Shown piece after piece: positions 24,346 through 33,644 of a stretch of 64,000 bases of DNA. The position numbers were made by a program, and so were the translations under genes. Numbering within the stretch: position 1 is the stretch's first letter; each line of letters opens with the position of its first letter. The DNA comes from an uncultured Bacteroidales bacterium (GTDB taxonomy: Bacteria; Bacteroidota; Bacteroidia; Bacteroidales; Bacteroidaceae), in NCBI GenBank assembly GCA_902779875.1, contig CACZCX010000017.1:1-64000 (forward strand), written 5' to 3'. Under the pieces are notes generated by a model, which ran no database searches, was not told where the DNA came from, and saw only the letters and a program-made list of their open reading frames with translations.

Positions 24346-26232
24346 GTGGACAGAAAATCATTCTTAGGGGTAGTGCTCATAAGCGCCCTTTTATTACTTG
24401 TTTTGCTGTGGGGAGGTATCGGCAAGAGAAACAGCGAGCCTTCTACAACCAAATACCAGAAGGAATTGGCACAGCAGGATTCCATGAAGACACAGGAGGA
24501 GTTCAAGGCATCGGCCATAACTCAGGCGGATTCACTCTCACCCCTGTTCCCCTCACTCAGCGGAACGGAGAGCATGGTCTACCTGGACAACGGCCTGGTT
24601 AAGATCGGTATCACCACCAAGGGTGCCGTTCCCGCCTTTGCACAGTTGGCCGGATACAACGACCAGAAAGGCAACAGTATCGTGCTGTTCTCACAGGACG
24701 AGCGTAACCTCAACTTCAAGATCACAGGCAAGAACCAGAACATAAACACCCAGAACCTCTATTTCGAGACCGTAGAGTCAAGCGCAAGCTCAGTGACCAT
24801 GCGCATGAACACCAACGGTTACGGTTACCTGGATTTTGTCTACACCCTGAATCCCGAGAGCTACATGCTCAACCTCGACATAAAGGCTGTAGGTATGGGC
24901 GACTTCTTTACCGCCGACCTGAACACCCTGTCGGCCGACTGGATCCAGAACCTGCGCCAGCAGGAGAAGGGATTCGACTTTGAGCAGCGCTACACCACCC
25001 TCACCTACAAGCGTTCAGACCATCGCAAGGCCAAGGTGCTCAACGTAGCTCCCGTCACCAAGAAGAGAACACCCAAGTCATCGGCCAAGACCATTGAGGA
25101 GCCTCTGGACTGGGTTGCTTTCAAGAACCAGTTCTTCTCATGCGTAATGATTTCGTCCGATACCTATGCAGGCGGCTCAAAACTCTCCGGCATAGCATAT
25201 GAGAAGGGAAAGGGTTACCTCAAGAAACTCCAGGCCAAGACAAGCACCGCCTTTGACCCCAACGGCAGCCAGCCTACAAAGTTCCAGTTCTACATCGGAC
25301 CCAATGACTACCGTATACTCAAGCAGAACAGCAAGCTCGCCAACGGCGACCAGAAGATACGTCTTAACCGCGTCATAGACCTTGGTTGGCCTGTAGTACG
25401 CGAGATTAACCGTTTCCTCATCATCCCCCTGTTCAACCTTCTCTCCAAGTGGGACATGAACATGGGTCTGGTAATCCTGCTCATGACTCTCATCGTCAAG
25501 GCTCTGGTATTCCCCGCACAGATCAAGAGTTTCATGTCATCGGCCAAGATGCGTGCCCTCAAGCCCTATATCGATGAGGTGAACGCCAAGTATCCCAAGC
25601 CTGAGGATGCCATGAAGAAGCAGCAGGAGACCATGGCCGTCTACAGCAAATACGGCGTAAGTCCCATGGGCGGATGCCTGCCTTCACTGGTACAGATGCC
25701 CGTCTGGATGGCGTTCTTCTTCTTTGTGCCCAATGCAATCGAGCTGCGTCAGCAGAGTTTCCTCTGGGCTACTGACCTGACAGGTTTTGACGAGCTCATA
25801 AGATGGAACACTAACATTCCTCTCATCGGTAACCACCTGAGCATATTCTGCCTTTTGTTCTGCGTTACCAATATCATCAACACCATCTACTCTATGCAAC
25901 AGCAGCAGATGGCTCCCGGACAGGAGGAGAGCATGAAGATGATGAAGTGGACTATGTACCTCATGCCGGTAATATTCTTCTTCTCATTCAACAACTACTC
26001 ATCGGGTCTTTGCTACTACTACTTCATATCAGGTCTGGTAGGTATCATAACCATGATCTGGCTCCGTCGTTCGACCGATGAGAAAGCCATCCTGGCCAAG
26101 CTTGAGGCCGATTATGAGGCCAGCCGCAACGATCCTTCCAAGCGCAAGCAGGGAGGCAGCAGCATGATGGCCCGCCTTGAAGCCCTCCAGCGCGAGCAGG
26201 AGCGCCTCCAGAAACAGCAGCAGAAAAAATAA
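24346..26232 (+). CDS. yidC: Membrane protein insertase YidC
   Basis: 628 residues beginning with a GTG start codon (GTGGACAGAAAATC, protein MDRKSFLG). The start fits the family, whose N-terminal helix follows at once (LGVVLISALLLLVLLWGG). A large periplasmic beta-sandwich domain covers about 70-350. The insertase core follows with five membrane helices; the first core helix reads NMGLVILLMTLIVKALVFPAQ and its cytoplasmic loop MSSAKMRALKPYIDEVNAKY; the Gly-Cys-Leu-Pro motif (MGGCLPSLVQMPVWMAFF) is typical. The tail (about 590-628) is Gln/Arg/Lys-rich. YidC inserts and folds inner-membrane proteins alone or with SecYEG. It ends 19 bases before a strong terminator hairpin. Confidence 0.96.
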   Translation: MDRKSFLGVVLISALLLLVLLWGGIGKRNSEPSTTKYQKELAQQDSMKTQEEFKASAITQADSLSPLFPSLSGTESMVYLDNGLVKIGITTKGAVPAFAQLAGYNDQKGNSIVLFSQDERNLNFKITGKNQNINTQNLYFETVESSASSVTMRMNTNGYGYLDFVYTLNPESYMLNLDIKAVGMGDFFTADLNTLSADWIQNLRQQEKGFDFEQRYTTLTYKRSDHRKAKVLNVAPVTKKRTPKSSAKTIEEPLDWVAFKNQFFSCVMISSDTYAGGSKLSGIAYEKGKGYLKKLQAKTSTAFDPNGSQPTKFQFYIGPNDYRILKQNSKLANGDQKIRLNRVIDLGWPVVREINRFLIIPLFNLLSKWDMNMGLVILLMTLIVKALVFPAQIKSFMSSAKMRALKPYIDEVNAKYPKPEDAMKKQQETMAVYSKYGVSPMGGCLPSLVQMPVWMAFFFFVPNAIELRQQSFLWATDLTGFDELIRWNTNIPLIGNHLSIFCLLFCVTNIINTIYSMQQQQMAPGQEESMKMMKWTMYLMPVIFFFSFNNYSSGLCYYYFISGLVGIITMIWLRRSTDEKAILAKLEADYEASRNDPSKRKQGGSSMMARLEALQREQERLQKQQQKK

Positions 26233-26251
26233 AACAGTAATATCGCTGAAT

Positions 26252-26290
26252 AACAAAACGGGTTTGGGTGTTCCCCAAACCCGTTTTGTT
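26252..26290. terminator. Bidirectional terminator between yidC and the AraC-type gene
   Basis: AACAAAACGGGTTTGGG (26252-26268) pairs perfectly with 26274-26290 across a 5-base loop. The flanking A and T runs let it work on both strands. It also covers the stop codon of the convergent regulator. Confidence 0.85.
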
Positions 26291-27566
26291 ATTTGTTCTT
26301 GTCAATCCATTGGGATGGCGTCTGATTAAAGAAGAGCTTGAAATAACGGTAGAACGTCTGGATGGATCCGCATCCGCATTGTACCGCGATATTCTGGACC
26401 ACGATGCTCTCCTTGGGCGTGTTCCGCATCATCTCGATAGCGTAATCAAGCCTGAACCGGTTCACATAATCCGAGAAATTGCAGCCCTTGGCATCCTTTA
26501 TGGCCTTGGACACGTATGTGCGGTTGGTTCCTATATGCTCAGCCAGCACGTTGAGTGACAGGTCGGGATTGAGGTAGAGACACTCGTTCTCCATGGCTCC
26601 GTCAATCCTGTCGATAAGCTGCTGTGGGAGTGAATAGTCATATTGTGTAACGGACCTGGTACTCACCGGTGTATGAGGGACCGATGCATACTGCGATGCC
26701 ACAGGTGATGAACCGCCTGCTGACGGTGGGACCTGCAGCGGCATTGTCGGAGTGTGGAGCTGCGACGCCCTGTTCTCGTTCAGCAGAGCCACCAGGTTCT
26801 CGGCCGAGAACTCAAGTTTGGTCACATATGCGGTTATGAATGACACGAGTATTATCTCTATGATAACCACAAATACCACGAGCCACAACTCCACTCTGGT
26901 CTCATAAATGGGAATCAAAGCCACAAAGACACAGAGAGCGGCAATAAGGATGGTCAGTGTGTGAATACCCCTTATTCGGGTCACGTCACCGGCCTTGACA
27001 TAGTTGTAGTACTCATACAGCATCTTGACATAGCGGTTCAGACGGAACTCTCCATATACCATGACCAGGACAGCCTGAAGGGGTACGAACGTCTTGTACA
27101 CCTTACTTCCGATGAGCACCATCAGGTCATATGCCATGGAGGCATCGATCTGTATGTTGCGTCCCTGTATGATGTTGCTCACATAGGCGTGACGGTCCAC
27201 ATCGGTCATGATAAGTTCTGCGGCTACGAACAGCACGGCGAATATGATTGACGGCAGGAACGCCAGCATGTTCACGCTGGCACGTACGTTGGTCGTGGCG
27301 AACTTGTTTATGAACAGGAAATAGATCGGCGCACAGAAACATGATGTGAGGCAATAGGCGAAATCAAATCCCCAGTACTGCTTTTCAATGACTATAGGAT
27401 TGAAATACTGGGCGAATAACGCGATTGACACTCCCATCATGAAGAGTACCAGCGACATGCACCAACAGATTCCGCGGTTGCATTTGGCTCTCTTCCACAG
27501 GAAGTAGATGCTCATAAAGAAGGCCAGCGCAGGTAGATTGAAAAGGATATAGGAATAATTGTCCAT
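26289..27566 (-). CDS. AraC-family regulator with membrane-embedded sensor domain
   Basis: 425 residues. The first ~230 hold six to seven hydrophobic helices (LFNLPALAFFMSIYFLW, MSLVLFMMGVSIALFAQYF, MLAFLPSIIFAVLFVAAELI, IHTLTILIAALCVFVALIPIY, WLVVFVVIIEIILVSFITAY by position). A Pro/Ser-rich linker follows (about 265-305), then an AraC DNA-binding domain (about 315-425) with NVLAEHIGTNRTYVSKAI as the first helix-turn-helix and FYRYFKLFFNQTPSQW closing the second. A membrane-bound DNA-binding protein like this probably senses a small molecule or envelope state. The gene lies 30 bases downstream of the S9 peptidase gene on the same strand, so the two may be co-transcribed. Confidence 0.83.
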   Translation of the reverse strand: MDNYSYILFNLPALAFFMSIYFLWKRAKCNRGICWCMSLVLFMMGVSIALFAQYFNPIVIEKQYWGFDFAYCLTSCFCAPIYFLFINKFATTNVRASVNMLAFLPSIIFAVLFVAAELIMTDVDRHAYVSNIIQGRNIQIDASMAYDLMVLIGSKVYKTFVPLQAVLVMVYGEFRLNRYVKMLYEYYNYVKAGDVTRIRGIHTLTILIAALCVFVALIPIYETRVELWLVVFVVIIEIILVSFITAYVTKLEFSAENLVALLNENRASQLHTPTMPLQVPPSAGGSSPVASQYASVPHTPVSTRSVTQYDYSLPQQLIDRIDGAMENECLYLNPDLSLNVLAEHIGTNRTYVSKAIKDAKGCNFSDYVNRFRLDYAIEMMRNTPKESIVVQNIAVQCGCGSIQTFYRYFKLFFNQTPSQWIDKNK

Positions 27567-27596
27567 AAGTAATTAGGTCAGGGCTGATCAGGTTTC

Positions 27597-29708
27597 TTAT
27601 TTAAGCCATTTGTCCAGCCAGTTGAAGTAGGTCCGTTGCCAGAGTATTCCGTTCTGGGGCTTGAGGACCCAGTGGTTCTCATCGGGGAAAAGCAGCAGTT
27701 GGGCAGGCACTCCGCGGAGCCTTGCAGCCTGGAAGGCCGATACAGCCTGCGAGTAGAGTATCCTGTAGTCTTTCTCACCGTGTATGCAGAGTATGGGCGT
27801 ATCCCATCTGTCGGCAAAGAGATGGGGCGATGCGGCATACGAGCGTGCGGTCACGTCATTTTTCTCCCAATAGGGTCCGCCAAGGTCCCAATAGGGGAAC
27901 CACATCTCCTCTGTCTCCAGGAACTGCTGCTCCAGGTTGAATATGCCGTCATGTGCTATGAAGCACTTGAAACGTTTATCGTGATTGCCGGCCATCCAGT
28001 AGACCGAGTAGCCTCCAAAGCTGGCACCTACGCATCCCAGACGGTCCTCATCCACATACGGTTCCTTACTTATCTCGTCAATGGCCGTAAGGAGGTCGGT
28101 CATGCACTGGCCGCCGTAGTCTCCGCTTATATCCTCGAGCCACTTACGGCCGAATCCGGGCAAACCGCGGCGGTTGGGAGCCACGATTATATAACCCTGG
28201 TCCGCCATGATGCGGAAATTCCACCTGTAACTCCAGAACTGTGACACCATATTCTGGGGACCGCCCTCGCAGAAGAGGAGCGTGGGATATTTCTTGGTCT
28301 CGTCAAAGTTGGGCGGATAGACCACCCAGGTGAGCATATCCTTACCGTCGGTCGTCTTGACGGCGCGGGCCTCGACCCTTATATTGGGCAGTTGGCTGAA
28401 TATATGGTCATTCTCATGCGTGAGTTTCTGAGCCAGCCCGCGGCGGGTATCGACAGAGTATATCTCGGAGGGGAACCGCATGGACTGACGTGACACTATG
28501 AGGCGGCGGTTGGAAGCCCACCCCATGCCATGGTAGTCACATGCATCGTTGTTCAGGGTCAGGATGTTACCCTCCAGGTCGACCGAGAAAAGTGACATGC
28601 AGCCCTGCCAGGAGCCTATGAAATAGAGGTAGTTGCGGTCATCGGCCCAGATAAAGTCGTCTACGTTGCTGGCAAAGCTCCCGGTGACGCACCATTTGCG
28701 GTAATCGGTCAGGTCCATGACCATGAGGCGGTTTATATCGCTCTCGTAGCCGTCACGCTCCATGCTCTGCCATGCCATGTAACGGCCGTCAACACTGAAA
28801 CGGGGGTTGATGTCATAACCCTGGTTCATGTCATCGGCACCCGGCATCTTGCACAGGTTCACGGTCTCGGAACTCTCTATATTATAAAGGTATATGTCGG
28901 AGTCGGTGCTCTTGCTGTATTCAGAGCCTGACTTCTTGCGGCAGGTGTAGGCTATGCTCTTGCCGTCGGGACTCCAGCATATCTGCTCTATCCCGCCGAA
29001 CGGCATCATGGGGCTCTCATATGGCTCGCCCTCAAGCAGGTCACGGGTCCGGTCCGATATGCGCTTACCGTCAAACGCAGCCAGGAAGGGATGCGGAAGC
29101 GAGGTGACCCAGGTGTCCCAGTGACGGAACATGAGGTCATCGGCTATCATGCCAGTGGCCTTGGGAAGGTCCTCATACTGCTGTTTCCTGACCAGGGGGT
29201 TGGGAACGCCCATGATCATGACCACGTGCTGTGCATCGGGCGAGAAACGGAAACCCTCCACGTCACGGTCGGCAAACGAGAGCTGACGACGGTGAGAGCC
29301 GTCGGCGTTCATGCAGAATACCTGCTGTATGCCTTTGTGGGGTGAGAGGAACGCTATGCGGTTGTTATCGATCCAGGCGGGGCTGCTCTCGGATTCAGCG
29401 GTGCGGGTGAGCAGTCTCAGATTGGAACCGTCTTCATTCATAACATAAATGACGGTGTGGCTGCGGTTCTCCTCTACGCTGGGATATGTGACCTGATAGG
29501 CTATACGAGTGCCGTCGGGAGAGACCGAGAAGTCACCCACCCTGCCGATGGACCATAAGAGTTCGGGGGTAAGACGGCCGTCCTCAATCTTTATATCGCT
29601 TCTGCCTATGAATTTTTTACTGCTATCCTTCCGGTTCATATAGATTATTGAAGCTGCCAGAAGCGCTGCGAGCATCGCAACGTAACGGGAGAGTCGTCTA
29701 AGGTCCAT
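27597..29708 (-). CDS. S9-family prolyl-oligopeptidase-like peptidase
   Basis: 703 residues. An N-terminal hydrophobic segment (YVAMLAALLAASIIYM) is an uncleaved anchor or signal peptide. A WD40/TolB-like beta-propeller follows (about 45-440: FSVSPDGTRIAYQ, CWSPDGKSIAYT), then an alpha/beta-hydrolase domain. The catalytic triad is Ser563 (GASFGGYSVYW), Asp in HGEKDYRI and His in FPDENHWVL. Such enzymes cleave short proline-containing or dipeptide units in the periplasm. A minus-strand promoter (TTG-N18-TATATTCG, -7 at 29731-29738) lies just upstream. Confidence 0.92.
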   Translation of the reverse strand: MDLRRLSRYVAMLAALLAASIIYMNRKDSSKKFIGRSDIKIEDGRLTPELLWSIGRVGDFSVSPDGTRIAYQVTYPSVEENRSHTVIYVMNEDGSNLRLLTRTAESESSPAWIDNNRIAFLSPHKGIQQVFCMNADGSHRRQLSFADRDVEGFRFSPDAQHVVMIMGVPNPLVRKQQYEDLPKATGMIADDLMFRHWDTWVTSLPHPFLAAFDGKRISDRTRDLLEGEPYESPMMPFGGIEQICWSPDGKSIAYTCRKKSGSEYSKSTDSDIYLYNIESSETVNLCKMPGADDMNQGYDINPRFSVDGRYMAWQSMERDGYESDINRLMVMDLTDYRKWCVTGSFASNVDDFIWADDRNYLYFIGSWQGCMSLFSVDLEGNILTLNNDACDYHGMGWASNRRLIVSRQSMRFPSEIYSVDTRRGLAQKLTHENDHIFSQLPNIRVEARAVKTTDGKDMLTWVVYPPNFDETKKYPTLLFCEGGPQNMVSQFWSYRWNFRIMADQGYIIVAPNRRGLPGFGRKWLEDISGDYGGQCMTDLLTAIDEISKEPYVDEDRLGCVGASFGGYSVYWMAGNHDKRFKCFIAHDGIFNLEQQFLETEEMWFPYWDLGGPYWEKNDVTARSYAASPHLFADRWDTPILCIHGEKDYRILYSQAVSAFQAARLRGVPAQLLLFPDENHWVLKPQNGILWQRTYFNWLDKWLK

Positions 29709-29853
29709 TTGTGTAATGTCATTTGGATTGCGAATATATCATTTTTTCATAAATATCAACTTATTTTTCACAATAAAGGCTTCCAAGATTTACAATTCCA
29801 CGGCGCCAACGACCTTTTTTGATTATATTCGCGTGAAAATTGACGGATTCCCG

Positions 29854-31746
29854 ATGAGATTGATCTGCAGCCTCCTTATACTGATCCTGACCGCTCCTTT
29901 CGGAGTGGGCGGAGCCGATACCAAGCCTGTCTCCACCACTGTAAAAATGGAGCGTGCAGGAGCTGATACCGTGCGCCTGGTCTTTGACCTGGACATAGCG
30001 GATGGCTGGCACGTCTATTCCACCGACCTGCCGCAGGGCGGTCCCATAAGCGCGGAACTAAGGTTCGATACGATCAGCGGAGCGGAGCCCCTATCCCCTC
30101 TCACTTTCGTGGGTGACGAGATTCAGGAGGACGATCCGGTATTCTCCATGAGAGTGCGGTATTTCTCGGGACATGTACGGTTCCTCAGGAATTTCAGAAT
30201 CTCAGAGAGCGACTGGATGATGGAGGGCTCACTCACATACGGCGCCTGCAATGACATAAGCTGCCTTCCGCCACAGCACATAGAGTTCTCATACAGTGGC
30301 AATCCCGCACAGGAGACGGAGACAGTCGTGGCACAAGGCATGGACAAGATACCGGGATTCGACCCTCTCACCTGGCAGCCCGTGACATACAGTGGGTCCG
30401 ATCCTGTAAAAGGTCCGGGTCTGTGGGGACTGTTCCTTACCAGCTTCCTTGGAGGACTCATAGCTCTACTCACCCCATGCGTTTGGCCTGTCATACCCAT
30501 GACTGTGAGTTTCTTCATAAAACGCTCACAGAACCGCCGCGGTGCAGTCCGTGACGCCGTAATCTACGGTCTCTCCATCATAGCGGTATACGTGACACTG
30601 GCCCTCATCATAACGCTCATATTCGGAGCCAACGCACTGAACGCTCTCTCCACCAACGCCATGGTGAACATTCTGTTCTTTGTCATACTGGTGGTGTTCG
30701 CCCTCTCCTTCCTGGGACTGTTTGAGATTACGCTCCCGTCGGGATGGAGCACCGGCACGGACCGCAGGGCATCGGCAGCAGGTGTGGGAGGCATATTCTT
30801 CATGGCTCTGACCCTCACCATCGTATCGTTCTCGTGCACCGGTCCCATAATAGGATTCCTTCTGGTCGATGCCGCCGTGACGGGCAGCATACTGGCCCCT
30901 GTCATAGGCATGACCGGTTTTTCCACCGCCATGGCCATACCCTTCACGCTGTTCGCCATGTTCCCTCACTGGATAAAGTCCATGCCCAAGTCCGGCGGAT
31001 GGATGGATAAGGTCAAGGTCACACTGGGCGTGATAGAGTTGGCATTCTCGCTCAAGTTCCTCTCTGTGGCCGATATGGCATACGGCTGGGGCATACTGCC
31101 GCGTGACCTGTTCGTACTGTTGTGGATTCTCATGGCGCTCTTCCTGGGACTCTACCTGACAGGATTAGCACCCAAGAGCAAGTCAGGCCCCGTAGGAATC
31201 ACCGCAGGCATACTGGCCATAGCGTTCGCCGCCTGGCTCGTGCCGGGTCTCTGGGGTGCGCCGCTCAAAGCCGTAAGCGCCTTCACGCCGCCCATGAGCA
31301 CCCAGATACTGGGCCGTAGCAGCAACGTGGAGCCGCAGTTCACCGACTACGCGCAGGCTCTCAGGGAGTCTGAACGCACAGGCAGGCCCGTGCTGATAGA
31401 TTTCACAGGATACGGATGCGTGAACTGCCGCAAGATGGAGGCATCGGTCTGGACCCATCCTGCCGTAGCCAAGGCAATCGCCGATAACTACATACTGGTA
31501 TCGCTCTACGTCGATGACAAGAGCCGTCTGGACCATCCGGTTACGGTAAATGAAAACGGCACGGATATAAAGATCCGCACCGTAGGCGATAAATGGAGTC
31601 TCTTGCAGCGTTACAAGTTCGGAGCCAACGCACAGCCGTTCTATGTGATCGTGGACTCCGCCGGCCGTCTGCTCAAAGGGCCCTACACGTTCAATCCCGA
31701 TGCCGGGGGGTTCCTTGAGTTCCTTACTTCCTCTCGCGCTTTATGA
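29854..31746 (+). CDS. DsbD-family thiol:disulfide interchange protein
   Basis: 630 residues from ATG 29854, the start giving a signal peptide (ICSLLILILTAPFGVGGA); the frame is open upstream without other support. Domain order: periplasmic DsbD-alpha-type domain (about 20-170, with Cys pair ACNDISCLPP), a membrane domain of eight helices (about 180-480, with the conserved LTPCVWPVIPMTVSFF and VSFSCTGPIIG cysteines), and a thioredoxin-like domain with Cys522-Val-Asn-Cys525 (FTGYGCVNCRKM). It passes electrons from cytoplasmic thioredoxin to periplasmic proteins such as disulfide isomerases or cytochrome c maturation factors. Its 3' end overlaps the convergent flavin reductase gene by 23 bases. 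Confidence 0.93.
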   Translation: MRLICSLLILILTAPFGVGGADTKPVSTTVKMERAGADTVRLVFDLDIADGWHVYSTDLPQGGPISAELRFDTISGAEPLSPLTFVGDEIQEDDPVFSMRVRYFSGHVRFLRNFRISESDWMMEGSLTYGACNDISCLPPQHIEFSYSGNPAQETETVVAQGMDKIPGFDPLTWQPVTYSGSDPVKGPGLWGLFLTSFLGGLIALLTPCVWPVIPMTVSFFIKRSQNRRGAVRDAVIYGLSIIAVYVTLALIITLIFGANALNALSTNAMVNILFFVILVVFALSFLGLFEITLPSGWSTGTDRRASAAGVGGIFFMALTLTIVSFSCTGPIIGFLLVDAAVTGSILAPVIGMTGFSTAMAIPFTLFAMFPHWIKSMPKSGGWMDKVKVTLGVIELAFSLKFLSVADMAYGWGILPRDLFVLLWILMALFLGLYLTGLAPKSKSGPVGITAGILAIAFAAWLVPGLWGAPLKAVSAFTPPMSTQILGRSSNVEPQFTDYAQALRESERTGRPVLIDFTGYGCVNCRKMEASVWTHPAVAKAIADNYILVSLYVDDKSRLDHPVTVNENGTDIKIRTVGDKWSLLQRYKFGANAQPFYVIVDSAGRLLKGPYTFNPDAGGFLEFLTSSRAL

Positions 31747-32308
31747 CCTTCTTGCGGCGTACTGACCAGCCAAAGAATCCTTTGGGGTTGGATACGTCAA
31801 AATACTCACCGTGACTGTAAGCTATAAGGTCCATTGCAGCCATGTCTATCTTGTCATTCCCGTCAATGTAACGGTCATCGACCAGGACATTGACCACCTC
31901 GGCCAGGAACATGTCATGTGAGCCCAGCGGACGGATATCGACCACCTTGCACTCTATCGAAACAGGTGACTCGCTGACCGTGGGAGCAGCCACCACCTCA
32001 GCCTTGCCGGGTGTCAGCCCTGCCTCACGGAACTTGTCCATGTCACGTCCTGAACGCACGCCGCAGAAATCAGTGGCGCGGGCCAGGGCATTGGTCGTGA
32101 GGTTTATCACGAAACAGCCGTTACGCTTTATGATATCATAAGAGTACCGCTCGGGACGTACCGATATGTAGCACATGGGAGGGTTGGTGCATACTGTGCC
32201 GGTCCAGGATACGGTAAAGAGGTTATACTCGTCAGGGGTTGCTCCGCAGCTCACCAGGACGGCAGGCAGCGGGTATATCATGGTACCGGGCTTGAAGCTC
32301 CTTTTCAT
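31724..32308 (-). CDS. Flavin reductase (FMN-binding split-barrel) family protein
   Basis: 194 residues with the flavin reductase pattern: PLPAVLVSCGATPDEYNLFTVSWTG-type opening, PPMCYISVRP (flavin contact), NGCFVINLTT and CGVRSGRDMDKFREAGL. This group binds FMN and includes NAD(P)H:flavin oxidoreductases; the partner is unknown. Its start overlaps the stop of the pseudouridine synthase gene by 4 bases, so the two form an operon. Confidence 0.88.
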   Translation of the reverse strand: MKRSFKPGTMIYPLPAVLVSCGATPDEYNLFTVSWTGTVCTNPPMCYISVRPERYSYDIIKRNGCFVINLTTNALARATDFCGVRSGRDMDKFREAGLTPGKAEVVAAPTVSESPVSIECKVVDIRPLGSHDMFLAEVVNVLVDDRYIDGNDKIDMAAMDLIAYSHGEYFDVSNPKGFFGWSVRRKKVIKRERK

Positions 32309-33222
32309 TTGTCAGGCGATGTGAGTTTGCGGAATACCACAGGTGTGGGAAGCGAGAAACGCATAAGTTCACCCGTAACCGGATGAATGAATGAGAGGCG
32401 GTAGTTATGAAGCATGAGACGGCGGGCCGGATTGGTCTCGGCTCCATATTTGATATCACCGGCAATGGGGCATCCCATCTCCGACATATGTACCCTTATC
32501 TGGTTCTTCTTTCCGGTGAATATCTCCACATCAAGAAGGGCGTAGCGACCGCGCGTCTGCAGAACACGGTAATGGGTTATGGCAAGACGGCCCTTCTCCT
32601 CATCGGGAGTGGAATATACCTGCATACGGTCGTTCTGTGTCAGGAGGCTCTCTATGGTATCCTCGGGACGCGGAGGGATATTCTCGGTCACGCATACGTA
32701 TTTGCGTTCCTTCACGTAGAAATCCCAGTTGGAACGCATCTCAAGCATCATCTCCTGATCCTTGGAGAACACCAGTATTCCCGATGTATACTGGTCCAGA
32801 CGATGGCAGACATAGACATTGGCTTCAGGGTCACCGTGCTTTACATAGTCCTGGAGGATGCGGAAGGCGTTTTTCTCACGTGCGTTGTCATTGGCCACGG
32901 AGAGCAGGCCCGATGCCTTCTCGATCACGATCATATACTTATCCTCATAAAGTATCTTGACCTGAGGATTGTTGAACTTGAAAAAGGAACGTCCGTGATT
33001 CACCTCCACCACGTCACCCGGCATGAGAGGTGTATTGAACTGCGAGGTAGGCGCGCCTTTGATGGCAATATGCTTGTACTTAAGAAGTGCCTTGACCTCG
33101 GTCCGGTTCAGGTTAGGCAATGACTTGATAAGGAAAGGAAGGAGAGTGGTCTCCTCCTCAACCTTGTAAGTCTTTACATTATCGCCGCCCCAGTTCCTGG
33201 TATTTCCCTTTCTCTTGTTCAT
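32305..33222 (-). CDS. RluA-family pseudouridine synthase
   Basis: 305 residues from ATG 33222 (MNKRKG), preferred because it follows a -7 box (TAATTTTG, minus strand 33247-33254) at a normal distance. An S4-like N-terminal domain (LIKSLPNLNRTEVKALLKY, about 30-85) is followed by the catalytic domain with HRLDQYTSGILVFSK, in which the Asp is catalytic. ALLDVEIFTGKKNQIRVHMSEMGCPI is the second conserved motif. The enzyme converts uridine to pseudouridine in rRNA or tRNA; the exact site cannot be told. First gene of the operon with the flavin reductase. Confidence 0.9.
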   Translation of the reverse strand: MNKRKGNTRNWGGDNVKTYKVEEETTLLPFLIKSLPNLNRTEVKALLKYKHIAIKGAPTSQFNTPLMPGDVVEVNHGRSFFKFNNPQVKILYEDKYMIVIEKASGLLSVANDNAREKNAFRILQDYVKHGDPEANVYVCHRLDQYTSGILVFSKDQEMMLEMRSNWDFYVKERKYVCVTENIPPRPEDTIESLLTQNDRMQVYSTPDEEKGRLAITHYRVLQTRGRYALLDVEIFTGKKNQIRVHMSEMGCPIAGDIKYGAETNPARRLMLHNYRLSFIHPVTGELMRFSLPTPVVFRKLTSPDK

Positions 33223-33273
33223 TGTGGATACGATTCTTACGAGCGGCAAAATTACGAAAAAAACTCTATATCT

Positions 33274-33305
33274 TTTGGAAATACCAAAAGTGGACTATAT
33301 CTTTG
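33274..33305 (+). promoter_or_regulatory. Promoter of a short terminated transcript
   Basis: TTTG (33274-33277), 20 bases, then TATCTTTG (33298-33305): an excellent Bacteroidetes promoter pointing rightward into a region without any gene. The transcript would meet a terminator within 75 bases. Confidence 0.7.
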
Positions 33306-33311
33306 CTTCGT

Positions 33312-33379
33312 GTTTTTCATGGTATTAGATTTTATTTCAAGGGAAGCGGAACTGTGAAGTCCCGCTTCCCTGCTTTTTT
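33312..33379 (+). ncRNA. Short promoter-to-terminator RNA, about 68 nt
   Basis: Downstream of the promoter at 33274-33305 the sequence reads CATGGTATTAGATTTTATTT. It is followed by a hairpin GGGAAGCGG (33341-33349) / CCGCTTCCC (33362-33370), whose top continues as ACT-GTGA-AGT with a GNRA tetraloop, and then by six T residues (33374-33379). No reading frame of note is present and no gene follows for 500 bases. It could be a small regulatory RNA or the abandoned leader of a lost gene. Confidence 0.55.
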
Positions 33380-33632
33380 ATCCCTCCCTATCCTACCGGC
33401 AAAAGCCACCTCCGAGACTACAAAAATCTTCAAAACCGCCTTCCATTTTAAAAAATCACTCCCATTGCCACAAGAGCCGTTGGCCCCTGTTTCATTAACA
33501 AACGTCTCATTTCCCTTCATTAGAGGCCCAAAATCGCAGTCAAAACTACAAATTGCGTTCCCAAATCGTAAAAATTGTGATATATACATATTTTTAACAG
33601 TAAAAAATTATGTTATCACATGAATTAGGACA
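33380..33632. other. Gene-free stretch
   Basis: AT-rich sequence without a convincing gene, repeat or hairpin. A 133-codon open frame on the plus strand covers it, but it starts inside the neighbouring promoter region and has no coding character. I see nothing else here. Confidence 0.5.
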
Positions 33633-33640
33633 TATATTTG
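33633..33640 (+). promoter_or_regulatory. -7 box of small RNA copy A
   Basis: TATATTTG, a perfect TAnnTTTG, ends 4 bases before the conserved GCAAACAAGG that opens the RNA. The same spacing (5 bases) holds for the TATCCTTG box of copy B at 62503-62510. Confidence 0.65.
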
Positions 33641-33644
33641 TAGT

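Noticed and set aside
33222..33623. 133-codon plus-strand open frame
   Set aside because: It starts within the promoter region of the divergent synthase, spans a promoter and a terminator hairpin, and shows no signal, domain or coding bias.
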